Below, piece after piece: positions 1-9,850 of a stretch of 64,000 nucleotides of DNA. Position numbers and translations under genes: made by a program. The notes beneath the pieces were generated by a model that saw nothing but the letters and a program-made list of their open reading frames with translations, was not told the DNA's origin and made no database searches. The DNA is from Myxococcales bacterium (GTDB lineage Bacteria; Myxococcota_A; Polyangia; Polyangiales; Ga0077539): the NCBI GenBank assembly GCA_016793325.1, contig JAEUKI010000043.1:1-64000 (forward strand), given 5' to 3'. The number at the start of each line of letters is the position of its first letter. Position 1 is the first letter of the stretch.

Positions 1-132
1 GCCGAGTTGATTGGCCGCGTGGCCAACTTCGAGCACACCGCGAGAAAGGATCCCGAACGCCTCCGCGAACGCCTCGGTCTCCCGATGAAGCTCGACCCGG
101 CTGTGGAAAAACTACGATGCCCGTCGCGGTAG
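1..132 (+). CDS. C-terminal fragment of an unidentified protein
   Basis: The first frame is open from the window edge and encodes 43 residues ending PAVEKLRCPSR before a TAG stop. The fragment is charged and helical-looking (ARKDPERLRERLG) with no recognisable motif. The start lies outside the window, so family and function cannot be given. It points toward the following tandem repeat and the convergent giant gene. It could also be a chance open frame, since a 43-codon open run is not rare at this GC content. Confidence 0.4.
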   Translation, partial: AELIGRVANFEHTARKDPERLRERLGLPMKLDPAVEKLRCPSR

Positions 133-182
133 TGGTTTAGCTCGAGATCATTCGCTGACTGGGTCTGCGAAGCACAGTGCGC

Positions 183-250
183 GGCTGCTTGCTGCCGCGC
201 CCCGCTCGGCTGCTTGCTGCCGCGCCCCGCTCGGCTGCTTGATGCCGCGC
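183..250. repeat. 25-bp tandem repeat, about 2.7 copies
   Basis: Two identical 25-bp units (183-207 and 208-232) are followed by a third partial unit (233-250) that differs by one base in its first 18. Each unit begins GGCTGCTTGCTGCCGCG and ends CCCCGCTC. The array lies just past the stop codon of the large convergent gene and after the gene tail at the window start. It may be a minisatellite or a remnant of slipped replication; no coding role is evident. Confidence 0.85.
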
Positions 251-251
251 G

Positions 252-3200
252 CTATTTCGAGGGCGGGGCGGCTTCGAGGACGAGCGTTCCCGCGGGGGGG
301 CCGTCGGAGCTTTGGTCGGAGATCACGAGGATCGAGAAGCGCGTCGCCGTGTCGAGGTCGCTCGAAGACACCGTCGCGTAGTCGAATCGCCCCCGCGCGT
401 CGCAGTAGCCGTCTTTGTAGAACGCGACGCTCCCGTCGCGGTGCCTCGCGAAGACCTTCACGTACGCGGCGGGCAGCGCGCGCTGCGTCGACGCGCGCAA
501 CACGCGGAGCTGGCCGAACGCCTCGGCCACTTCGACGGCCAGGTCGTGCGCGTAGCGAGCGACCGAGCGGCGCAGTCCGTCGGCGCGCGCCTCGATCACC
601 AGGTTCTCGCCGGCGATCGCGGCGGGCAATCGAAGCTCCGTGCGGCCGTCGCCCGTGAGCGTCACTTCTTCGCTGTGCGCTGGAGAAACCCAGGCGAATC
701 GATCGGTGTCTCCCTGGACGAAGGGCGCGCGCGAGAAGAGGAGCTCGACGTCCATGCGGTGCGCGCGCACCGAAACCGCGCGCACGTTGCGGTGCTGCAA
801 GAAGACCTTCGAGCCCTCGACGGCGAGCTCGATGAGCGGCGTCGTCTCGCCGAGCGCGGCCATCGACGGCGCGCGCTGGGTCGTGTCGGACGCTGATTCA
901 ACGGGAGCGTCGTCGATCATCGCGACGAGCGCCGCGAAGCGTTCTCGCCAGCGATCGACGGGATATTCGAGCCACCGGGCGGCGAGGCGACGGGCGTCCT
1001 CGAGCCTCCCTTCGCAGAGCGCGCCGTAGGCGAAGAGGTAGTCGACGGTCGGTCGGGACGGGGGCTCTCGGACGCGAGCGAGCGCCGCGAGCGCGTCGTC
1101 GGTGCGCTCTTGGGCGAAGAGATAGTGAGCGAAGGACAGCAGGTCGTCCGGCGAGGCGGCGCTGCGGTGGGCGACGAGCTCGAGAAACGCGCGGTACTGC
1201 GCGTCGAGGCCGCTGTTGAGCACGACGCGGCGCGCACCCAGCGAATGCGCTCGCGAATTGATAAGTGGTGCGTACTCGAGGTGCTCGTACGCGCGGCGCT
1301 CCATGGCGTCGATCGGGACGATCGCGCCGTCGAGGGCGGGGCCCGCGCGGTCGATCAGCGCGTCGCGGCGCGAGAGCCACGCGCGGGCGCGCCTCGCGTC
1401 ACCGTGGACGAGCGCGTAGGCCCAGAGCGTGTCGTCGTAGTGATGCCGCGACTCGAGGACCGAGACGATCGCCTCGAACGCCCGCGCGTCACGGAGGCGA
1501 TGGGCCACGAGGGACAGGTCGATCCGCGCGAGGTTCTCGCGCGCGAGCGCAGAGGCGACGGCCTCGGTCGAGCCGCGCTGCGCGAGGGCGAACCAGCTCG
1601 ATTCGTCGGTCGATTCAGCGGATCGGCGAACGACGACGGCAGCGGGCTCGGCGAAGGCCACGATCTTGTCGTCGCTGCTCACGTGCGCGGGGAAGTGTCC
1701 GAACTCGCCCTCGCGCGGAAAGTAGAACCCGTACTCGAACGCGTGCGTCGCGTACGGCGCGAGGTGCACGGTGATCGTTCGCGTGACGAAGCCTCCCGCG
1801 AGGGCGATCGCGCCCCGTGGGATCTGCGCGAGGACCGAGAGCGTCCGCGACTCGGGGCTCGTGTTGGTCACGACGACGCGGGTCGTGTACGGCGTCGCGA
1901 CGAGGAAGGGGCCGCGGACGTACTTCTCGCGCGGGGTTCCGCGGTCGTACTCGTAGCGGTCGTCGGTGCGGAGGTAGCGCTGCCCGACGAGGATCGCGCT
2001 CTCGGGCGCGGGCTCGACGCGAGCGAGCTTCGATTGCCCCACGAGGGCGTCGCTCGCGAGCACCTGCGTGAAGCGCGCGGGGTCCGACGGATCGACGCGC
2101 GTCTCGTGGGCCGCGGCCGAAAACGGGACGTCGAGCACGGCGACCGCGCAGAGGGCTTGGAGCGCGCTCGCCGCGCAGTCGAAGACGAACGACGAGAGAA
2201 ACGGCCCCTCTCCGTGCGCGGCAAACGCAGCCCAGAATCGGTTGGGCGGCGCGAGCTCGGGGCCCTCGGCGCGGGCTTCGACGCGGCTCCATCGGGACTC
2301 TGCCCATTCCTGCGTCTTGTCGACGCCGCGGTACGCGCTGGGGCTCTCGCGTCGCAGGCGACGGTGCGACGCGTAGCCGTCACCGTCACCGCCACCGTCG
2401 TCGCCGCGGTCGCCCTTGCTGCGGGACTCGTCGCGCTCTTCTTTGGACATACGACGGCGGTCTTCGCCTCCGTACGAGGCTTCTTCGTCGACGTCGTACA
2501 AAGCCTCGGATGCGGCGGCGGCTTGATAAGGTGTGTCGACGAGCGCGTTGGCTCCGAGCAGGGCGTCGATCGAACGGCGATCGGCCTCGAGGTCGACCGG
2601 CGCGAGCGCGACGCGGTCGCTCAGCCACGACGCGACCGCGTCGCGCGCCGACGGAACGGCCCTCGCGAGCAGCGCCATCTCGATCGCGTTGAGCCGAACG
2701 AAGCGGTCGACGGCGAGCCACGGTGTCAGGTCGTCGCCGAGGAGCGCGTGGTCAACGAAGCGCTTGTAGCGCTTGTGCTCGAGGTGCGGGCGCACGACGC
2801 GCGCGAAGAACTCTGGGTCTTTGCGCGAGAGAAAGAGCTCGAGCTCGTGGCAGGCGTGCTCGCTGTAGAGCGCGCGCTTCTTGCGGTCGTCGAGGACGTT
2901 CCAGGTGGGGATGAAGGCGAAGTGCGCGGGCGTGGCGGAGGGAGAGAGGGCGCCGAGGAGGTTCCATACGCGGGCGACGGAGTCGGCGAGCTCGAGCTTG
3001 GAGGACCGCGCGTCTTCGACGTCGAGCGACTCGCCCGCGCGCGCCGCGCGGACCTCGCGGCGCTCGGCCACGTGCGACTCGGGCGCGATCGCGTTACGAA
3101 GGCGCAGATCGCGGTAGACCGCCGCGCGATCGTCGAGCCCGAGCTGCGCGCGATCCGTGGCCCGATCGTCGACGACCACGAGCGAGACCGTCCGTCGATC

Positions 3201-6200
3201 CCCCAAGCGATCGAGGGCGATCGTCACCGTCGAGCTCGCGTCCGGACGAAGGTCCTCGAGCAAGAGGGCGCCCTCGGCCAAGAAATCAAACGACGGCCCC
3301 AGCGCCGCTTCGCGCGGCTCGGGGGCGCCGTCCGCATAGCCGACCTTCGCCATCGCTTGCGCGCGCACCGCGGGCTTCGGCGCCGCGACGCTCTCGTACA
3401 TCGCGCCCTCTTCGAGCCGCTCGCGCTCGGTCGTCGTGCTCCGCCGCGCCCACGGGCTCGACAACAAGCTCGGCTTCTCGACGAACACCCCCGCGCGCCG
3501 CGGAGCGCGGCGGCGATCGAGCACGTATCGATACTCGTCCCCGAGCTCGCGGTTGCTCAGAAACACGGACTTCAGCGCGCTGTTCGGCGCGGTCGAGCGC
3601 GCGTCGGTCGTGTCCGCGAGGCTCGGCACCGCGAGCGGCCCGTGGCAAAAGCGCGTCGCCAAGAGGTGCACGCGCGTTCGTGGCGAGCCGTTGGCGATCG
3701 TCGCGACGAGGGTTTCACGATCGACGCGCAGCGAGCGGACGAAGGAGGGCAGCTTCGTCGGGCGTCGACTCGTGGCGTTGGGCGTCGCGAGCGCGGCGGT
3801 CGCCGACGCGCGACGAGGGTACACCGTGATCTCGATCGACGGCCCGAGAGCCCCGCGAAGTCGATGCGATCCGAGCCCGAGCCCCTCGATCACGAGCGCG
3901 CGGTCCTCGACCCTCGCGCAGCTGGTTCGATCGACGAACGGCGCGGATCGCCGCAGCTCGACGAGCGATCGTACGTCGCCCACACAATCAAACGGAATCT
4001 CGATTCGCTGCCCTTCTTCGACTTCGATCACGTCGGGCAACCGCCCCAACGCGCTCGTGCCGATCGTGCGCTCGAAGCGCGCTCCGCTCGGCGTGGTCAC
4101 GGCGATGGACGAGACGCCCTCCAGCGGGCCGAGAAACACTCGGCCGTTCGCGTCGGTCTGCAGCGTCGCGTCGATCGGGTCTCGGTGCGCGCGGTGCCAG
4201 AGCTGCACGTGCAGCGCGCGTTCGGAGAACGGCTCGCCCGTGCGGCCGAGCAGCTCGATCGAGTAACCCTCGCTCGTGCGCGCGAAGAACGCGCCCTCGC
4301 AGTGCCCCGTGGCGAGCCACTCGTTGAGGTTCACGCGGGTCGAGCTCGTGAGCTCCACGGTCCGGCCTTCGAGCGATCGAAGCGACGCGCGGAGCGTGAG
4401 AGTGAGCCCGACGGTGTCCTCGGGGACGCGGAGCTCGATCACGGTCTCGCGGTCGTCCGAGAGCGCGACGGGCTCGGCGCGGGTGCTCTCGACGCCGTCC
4501 GCGCGCGTGGCGCGCAGCTCGATCACCGGCTCGTCGAGCAGCGTGACGGACGCGTCGCAGCCGCTGCATCGAAGCGACGCGCGAACGAGGATCCGCGCGC
4601 GCGTGTGCGCGCAGAGCGACTCGCGCTCGATCCAACTGTCGAGCCCGAGCTCGTAGCGCTCGCTGTCGAGCCACACGGACGCGACGCTCGAGCGACCGCC
4701 GGCGACCACGAGCAACGTCCGCGTCGTCTGCGTCTCGGGAAACGGAAGCAGCACGCCCCCGTCGTCGCGGGGCCCGCGCTCGGCGCTGAACTCTCGCCCT
4801 TCGAGCCACACGCGCGCGTCGCGAAGGAGCGCTCCGCCCTCGTCGTACGCATAGACGACGGGGCCCGCGACCGATCGTTGCACCAGCGTTCGAAGCGATC
4901 CTTTGCGCACGAGCGCCCGCGAAGAGCGCCCGTTGCCGACGAGCTCGACGATGTACGTCCCGGGTCCGTCACACTCGGGGAGCGCGAGTCGCTCTTGGTG
5001 CGCGAGCATCGGGCCGACGTCGTAGCGAACGGCGCGCTCGTGGCGAGCGACCATTCCGTCGAGGTCGAGCGTCGGTTCGAGGTCGGCGCCGCGCGAGGCG
5101 AAGTACGCCACCATGTCGAGCGCGAACACCTTGATCGTGAGCTCGGGGACGTTCTTGAGCTCGACCGACAGGACCACCGCGTCGTGGGCGTGAAAGACCG
5201 TGGGATTCTCCGGGCCGAACTCGATCCGGACTTCTTGGCGCAGCGCTGCGACCGCGGCGGCGCCGAGCGTCGTGTTGTATCTTCGCTGCGCGTCTTCGTC
5301 GCCCGGCGAGCGCGAGCAGAGCATCACCCGCGCCCGCTGCGTCTCGAGCCACGGGCGCGCGAGCATCGAGGCGAGCTCGTCGTCGAGGCGACCTTCGGCG
5401 ACGAGCGTCCGCACGAGCGCCGTCACGAGCGCGTTCTCGAACACGTCCGGGAGCAACCCGTCGAACGCCGCGCGCCACGGGTCCGCGAGGTGTCCCGTCG
5501 CGACCTCGCGCGATCGATCGACGGCCCAATCGGACTGCCCTCGGCGCGGCAACGACAGGTACTCGAAGAAGACCCCGCGCTCGATGACCGATCGTCGACG
5601 GTCGACGTCGAGCCTCCACGCAAGCGCCCAGGCGCGCAGCGAATTGAATACAGGACCCAGTTTTCGAACGAACGCGAGCACGCGGTCCGCCCACGCCGAG
5701 ACGACCTCGTGCGACTCGCGGTCTTCGTGCGCCCCGGGGACGAGCCGCGCGAGCACCGCGCGCACCCACGCTTCGTTGCTCCGTAGCTCGGGCGCTCGCT
5801 CGGCGAGCGACTCGAGCTGCGCGAGGTCGAGCCGCTCGCGCGCCGCGTGATTGGCAAACGACGCCGCGCCCTGCGACGCGAGGACATCCGCGAAGAGCTC
5901 GACGAGGGCGGGCCCCGGCGTCGCCTCGATCGCGCCGAGGAGCGCCGCGCGCTGCGCGGGATCGAGCTCTCTCCAGCGCGGCACGAGCGCGTCGATCGCC
6001 CAGCGCGTAAGCGAGCTGCGCCCTCCCCGCCCCTGTTCGATCGCCAGGTCGAGCAGTCGACGCTCGTCGATCAGCGAAGGGTCGAGGCGCGAGGGGAGCG
6101 ACGCGCGAACGTCGGCGCTCGCGGGCTGGTGGTGGAGGTACGCGCCGGTCTCTCGTACGAGCTCGTCTCGCGCGGACGCGAGGTCGCGACCAGCGCGCAA

Positions 6201-6419
6201 GAGCAGCTGGCGAACCGCGAGCCGATCGCGCATCGCGTGCTCGTGCGGGTGGGCCTCGGCGAATCGCTGGATCTTGGCGCCTGCTTCGTCGATCGCGCCG
6301 CGCTGTTGGAGCAGCACGCACGACCAGTAATCGTGCTCTGCGGAGCCAGCGACGAGCGACGCGAGCGCCGCGCTGCGATCCTCACCAAACGCGAGCGCTT
6401 CGAGTGTCTCGAGGTCCAT
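252..6419 (-). CDS. giant MG-domain (alpha-2-macroglobulin-like) protein, 2,055 aa
   Basis: This encodes a 2,055-residue protein with no signal peptide or obvious membrane segment, so it looks cytoplasmic. Residues 1 to about 380 are mostly helical. From about 400 (ENPTVFHAHDAVVLSVELKN) to about 900 the sequence has the beta-sandwich look of MG/MG2 domains. A charged, Gly/Asp-rich low-complexity stretch lies near 1320-1365. TPR-like helical pairs occur around 1760-1810. A C-terminal domain near 1970-2025 carries AYVKVFARHRDGSVAFYKDG followed by GRFDYAT, a pattern I associate with very large uncharacterised MG-type proteins. No CxEQ thioester motif is visible, so covalent trapping as in complement proteins is unlikely. 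The MG assignment rests on pattern recognition and is moderate. It is divergent from the HD-domain gene with 65 bp between starts. Confidence 0.75.
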   Translation of the reverse strand: MDLETLEALAFGEDRSAALASLVAGSAEHDYWSCVLLQQRGAIDEAGAKIQRFAEAHPHEHAMRDRLAVRQLLLRAGRDLASARDELVRETGAYLHHQPASADVRASLPSRLDPSLIDERRLLDLAIEQGRGGRSSLTRWAIDALVPRWRELDPAQRAALLGAIEATPGPALVELFADVLASQGAASFANHAARERLDLAQLESLAERAPELRSNEAWVRAVLARLVPGAHEDRESHEVVSAWADRVLAFVRKLGPVFNSLRAWALAWRLDVDRRRSVIERGVFFEYLSLPRRGQSDWAVDRSREVATGHLADPWRAAFDGLLPDVFENALVTALVRTLVAEGRLDDELASMLARPWLETQRARVMLCSRSPGDEDAQRRYNTTLGAAAVAALRQEVRIEFGPENPTVFHAHDAVVLSVELKNVPELTIKVFALDMVAYFASRGADLEPTLDLDGMVARHERAVRYDVGPMLAHQERLALPECDGPGTYIVELVGNGRSSRALVRKGSLRTLVQRSVAGPVVYAYDEGGALLRDARVWLEGREFSAERGPRDDGGVLLPFPETQTTRTLLVVAGGRSSVASVWLDSERYELGLDSWIERESLCAHTRARILVRASLRCSGCDASVTLLDEPVIELRATRADGVESTRAEPVALSDDRETVIELRVPEDTVGLTLTLRASLRSLEGRTVELTSSTRVNLNEWLATGHCEGAFFARTSEGYSIELLGRTGEPFSERALHVQLWHRAHRDPIDATLQTDANGRVFLGPLEGVSSIAVTTPSGARFERTIGTSALGRLPDVIEVEEGQRIEIPFDCVGDVRSLVELRRSAPFVDRTSCARVEDRALVIEGLGLGSHRLRGALGPSIEITVYPRRASATAALATPNATSRRPTKLPSFVRSLRVDRETLVATIANGSPRTRVHLLATRFCHGPLAVPSLADTTDARSTAPNSALKSVFLSNRELGDEYRYVLDRRRAPRRAGVFVEKPSLLSSPWARRSTTTERERLEEGAMYESVAAPKPAVRAQAMAKVGYADGAPEPREAALGPSFDFLAEGALLLEDLRPDASSTVTIALDRLGDRRTVSLVVVDDRATDRAQLGLDDRAAVYRDLRLRNAIAPESHVAERREVRAARAGESLDVEDARSSKLELADSVARVWNLLGALSPSATPAHFAFIPTWNVLDDRKKRALYSEHACHELELFLSRKDPEFFARVVRPHLEHKRYKRFVDHALLGDDLTPWLAVDRFVRLNAIEMALLARAVPSARDAVASWLSDRVALAPVDLEADRRSIDALLGANALVDTPYQAAAASEALYDVDEEASYGGEDRRRMSKEERDESRSKGDRGDDGGGDGDGYASHRRLRRESPSAYRGVDKTQEWAESRWSRVEARAEGPELAPPNRFWAAFAAHGEGPFLSSFVFDCAASALQALCAVAVLDVPFSAAAHETRVDPSDPARFTQVLASDALVGQSKLARVEPAPESAILVGQRYLRTDDRYEYDRGTPREKYVRGPFLVATPYTTRVVVTNTSPESRTLSVLAQIPRGAIALAGGFVTRTITVHLAPYATHAFEYGFYFPREGEFGHFPAHVSSDDKIVAFAEPAAVVVRRSAESTDESSWFALAQRGSTEAVASALARENLARIDLSLVAHRLRDARAFEAIVSVLESRHHYDDTLWAYALVHGDARRARAWLSRRDALIDRAGPALDGAIVPIDAMERRAYEHLEYAPLINSRAHSLGARRVVLNSGLDAQYRAFLELVAHRSAASPDDLLSFAHYLFAQERTDDALAALARVREPPSRPTVDYLFAYGALCEGRLEDARRLAARWLEYPVDRWRERFAALVAMIDDAPVESASDTTQRAPSMAALGETTPLIELAVEGSKVFLQHRNVRAVSVRAHRMDVELLFSRAPFVQGDTDRFAWVSPAHSEEVTLTGDGRTELRLPAAIAGENLVIEARADGLRRSVARYAHDLAVEVAEAFGQLRVLRASTQRALPAAYVKVFARHRDGSVAFYKDGYCDARGRFDYATVSSSDLDTATRFSILVISDQSSDGPPAGTLVLEAAPPSK

Positions 6420-6484
6420 GCGCGAGAGTGGAGCAAATCCCGCACAGCGGCGCTACGCTCGTCGTCGAAAGGGAGTTGCTCGCG

Positions 6485-7027
6485 ATGACGTCTCGCTCGT
6501 GGTCACCGGAGTTGTATCGAGCGGCGCTGGTGTTTGCAGCGGAGGCGCACGGAGGACAAAAGGTTCCCGGCAGCGAGCGGCCGTACGTGACGCACCCTGT
6601 CGAAGTGGCGGCCGAGCTGTGCGCGGCGATGCTCGTCGACCCTGTGTCCGACCCCGATCTCGCGGTGCAGTGCGCGCTGCTTCACGACACCGTCGAGGAC
6701 ACGAGCGTTCGCGTCGAGGACCTTGCGGCGCGGTTCGGCGCTGCGGTCGCGCGAGGCGTCGCGGCGCTCAGCAAGGACCCGACGCTCCCCAAGCACGCGC
6801 GCATGGGCGACAGCTTGCGTCGCATCCGCGACGAGCCACGGGAAGTGTGGATGGTGAAGCTCGCGGACCGCATCGTGAACCTCTCGCACCCGCCGTCGTA
6901 CTGGACCGACGAGAAGATCGACGGCTATCGCGTCGAAGCCGTCGAGATCGCCGACGCGCTCGGCGCAGCGAGCGCGGTGCTCGAAGCGCGCATCCGAGCG
7001 AAGATCCTGGCGTACGGGCGGCGGTAA
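6485..7027 (+). CDS. MESH1-like HD-domain hydrolase, probable (p)ppGpp hydrolase
   Basis: The 180-residue product is a single HD domain of the RelA/SpoT hydrolase type. Metal-binding motifs are THPVEVA, LLHDTVEDT (the HDxxED signature) and KLADRIVNL. The length matches stand-alone small alarmone hydrolases of the MESH1 group, with no synthetase or TGS/ACT domain. By family knowledge it would remove the 3'-pyrophosphate of (p)ppGpp with Mn2+; the exact substrate is inferred. The ATG at 6485 was preferred over an upstream in-frame start at 6404 because GGGAG lies 9 bases before it and the extra 27 residues would overlap the divergent giant gene. Confidence 0.85.
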   Translation: MTSRSWSPELYRAALVFAAEAHGGQKVPGSERPYVTHPVEVAAELCAAMLVDPVSDPDLAVQCALLHDTVEDTSVRVEDLAARFGAAVARGVAALSKDPTLPKHARMGDSLRRIRDEPREVWMVKLADRIVNLSHPPSYWTDEKIDGYRVEAVEIADALGAASAVLEARIRAKILAYGRR

Positions 7028-7042
7028 GCGCGATGTAGACGC

Positions 7043-8218
7043 TCAATCGAGCTCTTCGAGGATCGACTGGGCGAGCGCGCCGTGGGGTCCCGTCACGAGC
7101 GGAGGCAGCGTCTCGAGGGCGTAGTCGCGGTGGGCGGAGAACCAAGCGCGCGCAGCTTTTTTGGCCTTCGAATCGCTGGCCATCGCGAGCATGCACTCGG
7201 TGACGACGGGCGAGCGCACCTCGCCGAGCACGCGAACGATGCGCGCGTGGGCGTTGTGCGCGGTGAACTTCTTCCACTGATCGCGGTACCAGCGGAGCAC
7301 GGGTTCGCCGCCGAGCCAGAGGGTTCGACCGTGGAGATACGCCCATTTTCCCAGGGAAAATCCGTGGCACGCGTCGGCGACGAGCCGCGGGCTCTCGACG
7401 AAGTCGAACGCGTGCTGCGCGAGTCGTCCCTCGTGTTGCGCCCCGCGACGGAGCGCCGCTTCGTCGCCGCCCACGACGAGCTCGAGCGTCGCCACGAGGT
7501 AGCCGAGCTCGCGCACCGAGTCGAACTCGTGCGGCGCGTGGGGCCAACACTCGGCCGCGCGCTGCGCGAGCGCGCGGAGCCGCGAGATCGCGTCGGCGTA
7601 GCGATCGGGACGGAGCCTGAGCAGCACGATCCCGAGCTCGTGCACGAGCCTGCACGCGTCGACGTGCCAGCCCGAGAGCTCGTCGTCGGTCCACGCTTCG
7701 AGCCTCGCGAGGACGACCTCGACGGTGTCCTCTGCCCCGAGCAGCGGCTCGACGGTCGACAGTCGAAGGGGTCCCTTGGTGGTTGCGGCCGGGTGCGGCG
7801 CGGCGTACCCGCGGACGAACGCGCGAAGCTCGTCGGTCGACCATGGGTCGCCCTGGGAGAACAGCGCCTCGGTGCGATCGTCGAACCGTCCTTGCGCGAC
7901 GAACGTCCCGTCCCGCTGCACGCGCAAGAGCGCTTCGAGGGCGGCCTTCGCGACGGGCATCGTCCCTTGCTCCCACTGTCCCGAGTAGAGGAGCCTCACT
8001 TGCTCGCTCGCGGTCGGGTCCGGCGCCTCGTCGACGACGTGCATGTCGGGCCACCCCGCGGCCCAGAGGAGGTCCATCGCAGGCGAGAACGACCAGCGCT
8101 CTTTCACGCGCGAGGCAGCGACGGTGCCTTCGAGCGACGCGGCGCGCCGTTCGATCAGCGCCGCGAGGTCGCTCGCGCGCTCGGGGGATCTTGATTTCGT
8201 GGGCTTCTTCGTGGCCAT
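7043..8218 (-). CDS. conserved hypothetical protein, helical-repeat type
   Basis: The 391-residue product has no signal peptide and I do not recognise it firmly. It is rich in Trp and helices. The C-terminal part (LGEVRSPVVTECMLAMAS, then KAKKAARAWFSAHRDYALET) resembles the HEAT-like repeats of WGR/DUF4132-type proteins; this is only a resemblance. The start is 9 bases downstream of the amidase stop on the same strand, so the two are probably co-transcribed. It converges with the HD-domain gene. Confidence 0.8.
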   Translation of the reverse strand: MATKKPTKSRSPERASDLAALIERRAASLEGTVAASRVKERWSFSPAMDLLWAAGWPDMHVVDEAPDPTASEQVRLLYSGQWEQGTMPVAKAALEALLRVQRDGTFVAQGRFDDRTEALFSQGDPWSTDELRAFVRGYAAPHPAATTKGPLRLSTVEPLLGAEDTVEVVLARLEAWTDDELSGWHVDACRLVHELGIVLLRLRPDRYADAISRLRALAQRAAECWPHAPHEFDSVRELGYLVATLELVVGGDEAALRRGAQHEGRLAQHAFDFVESPRLVADACHGFSLGKWAYLHGRTLWLGGEPVLRWYRDQWKKFTAHNAHARIVRVLGEVRSPVVTECMLAMASDSKAKKAARAWFSAHRDYALETLPPLVTGPHGALAQSILEELD

Positions 8219-8227
8219 GGACGGAGT

Positions 8228-9727
8228 TCAGAGCGCGGGGAGCTTGTCCTTCCACGGGCGCGCGGACTCGAGCTGCGCGGCGAGTCGAAAGAGCGTGGCT
8301 TCGTCGCCGTAGGGCGCGACGAACTGCGTTCCGATCGGGAGGTTCTTGCCGTTGATGTAGAGCGGGACGCTCATCGCGGGCTGGCCCGTCATGTTGAAGA
8401 GCATGGTGTTCGGCGTCGCTGCGAAGTTGGTCTCCGCGAGGCCGAACAGGACCTTCTCGAGCACCGGGCCGATGACGGCGGGCGGCGCGTTGCGCACGGC
8501 GGTGAGCCCCGCGACCTCGATGGGCTTGGGCAAGAGCTCGCCGATGCGCACCGGCGGCACCGCGCACGTGGGCGTCGAGAACACGTCCACGGACTGCTCG
8601 CGAAAGAACTTCGCGACGCTTCGGGTCGTCCTCGCGATCACCGTTCGAGCCGCCTCGACCTTCGCGCCCGAGAGGTAGCGCCCGACCTGCGACAGAAACC
8701 ACGTGACGGGCTCGTAGTGCGCGGGGTTGGGGTGGCGGCCCGTCATCGCCGCGACCTGATCGACGACGCCCGCCGTGCACGCGGCGACGACGGTGAGGTA
8801 GGCGACCTGCAGCTCGTGGACGTCGAGCGGCAGGTGCGCTTCGAACACCTCGTGGCCGAGCGACGCACACAATTTCATCGCGTCTTCGAGCGCGGCGGTG
8901 TTGTCGCGATCGGTGCGCGAGGCCATGAGCGCCTTCGACGAGTACGCGATGCGGAGCTTCTTCGGCTCGCGGCCGAGCTCTTCGAGCATCGGGCGCTCGA
9001 GCGCGGGCGCGGTGTACGGAGCGCCTTCGTCCATTCCGTGGGTGGCGTCGAAGATGGCCGCGGAGTCGCGGACCGAGCGCGAGACGACGAGGCGCGAGAC
9101 AAACCCGTGCCACGATTCTCCCTCGTCGGGGCCCATGGGCATGCGGCCGCGCGAGGGCTTGAGCCCGAACAAGTGCGTGTGGCTCGCCGGGATGCGAATC
9201 GATCCGCCGCCGTCCCCCGCGTGCGCCATCGGAACGATCCCCGCTGCGACCGCCGCCGCCGAGCCGCCGGAGGACCCGCCGGGCGTGTGCGCGAGATTCC
9301 AGGGATTTCGCGTGGCTCCATGGAGCTGCGGCTCGGTGAACGCGACGAGGCCGAGCTCGGGCGTGTTGGTCTTTCCGACGATCACGAGCCCCGCGCGCTT
9401 GAAGCGCGCGAACAGCTCGGAGTCGTGCGGCGCGATGTAGCCCGCGAGCGCGCGTGTTCCACCGTTGTACGGCTCGCCCGCGAGCGTGCCGTCGAGGTCC
9501 TTCACGACGAACGGAACTCCACGAAACGGCCCCTCCGGCAGCTCCGCGCGCTCGGACTCTTCGAGCGCCCTGGCAAATCGCCGGTGAATCACGCTGTTGA
9601 CCTTGGCGTCGACCGCCTCGATCCGCTCGATCGCGCACTGAACGAGCTCCTTGGAGCTCACCTCGCGCTTGCTCACGAGCTCGGCCAACGACAGCGCGTC
9701 GTGCTTCACGTATTCGTCGAACTTCAT
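8228..9727 (-). CDS. amidase signature family hydrolase (NylA-like)
   Basis: This 499-residue protein is a full-length amidase-signature enzyme with a Ser-cisSer-Lys triad. The Lys lies in VVKDLDG (about residue 76), the Gly/Ser loop is TPGGSSGGSAAAVAAG (about 148-163), and the nucleophilic Ser region is GDGGGSIRIPAS (about 170-181). The family hydrolyses C-N amide bonds. The layout (EPYNGGTRAL, then the HGATRNPWN stretch) recalls 6-aminohexanoate-cyclic-dimer hydrolases, but the substrate is not determinable. There is no signal peptide. It is divergent from a TetR regulator, with palindromes in the 224-bp gap, so TetR control is plausible. Confidence 0.9.
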   Translation of the reverse strand: MKFDEYVKHDALSLAELVSKREVSSKELVQCAIERIEAVDAKVNSVIHRRFARALEESERAELPEGPFRGVPFVVKDLDGTLAGEPYNGGTRALAGYIAPHDSELFARFKRAGLVIVGKTNTPELGLVAFTEPQLHGATRNPWNLAHTPGGSSGGSAAAVAAGIVPMAHAGDGGGSIRIPASHTHLFGLKPSRGRMPMGPDEGESWHGFVSRLVVSRSVRDSAAIFDATHGMDEGAPYTAPALERPMLEELGREPKKLRIAYSSKALMASRTDRDNTAALEDAMKLCASLGHEVFEAHLPLDVHELQVAYLTVVAACTAGVVDQVAAMTGRHPNPAHYEPVTWFLSQVGRYLSGAKVEAARTVIARTTRSVAKFFREQSVDVFSTPTCAVPPVRIGELLPKPIEVAGLTAVRNAPPAVIGPVLEKVLFGLAETNFAATPNTMLFNMTGQPAMSVPLYINGKNLPIGTQFVAPYGDEATLFRLAAQLESARPWKDKLPAL

Positions 9728-9850
9728 GGCCGAATCGTAAACCGCCGCTCCGTCGGTCGTCGCACTTTTCTCGATGGATTCGCAGCAGTTCGACGTCGCC
9801 TCCGTCGCGCGTGCGTGCGGGGCGTTCGCGTCGGCGTTCGACAGCGACGC

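Noticed and set aside
1110..5786. 1,558-codon open frame on the plus strand opposite the giant gene
   Set aside because: Its product is rich in Arg/Glu/Val with no family motifs, and it is the antisense shadow of a 2,055-residue gene on the minus strand. Long antisense frames are expected at this GC content.
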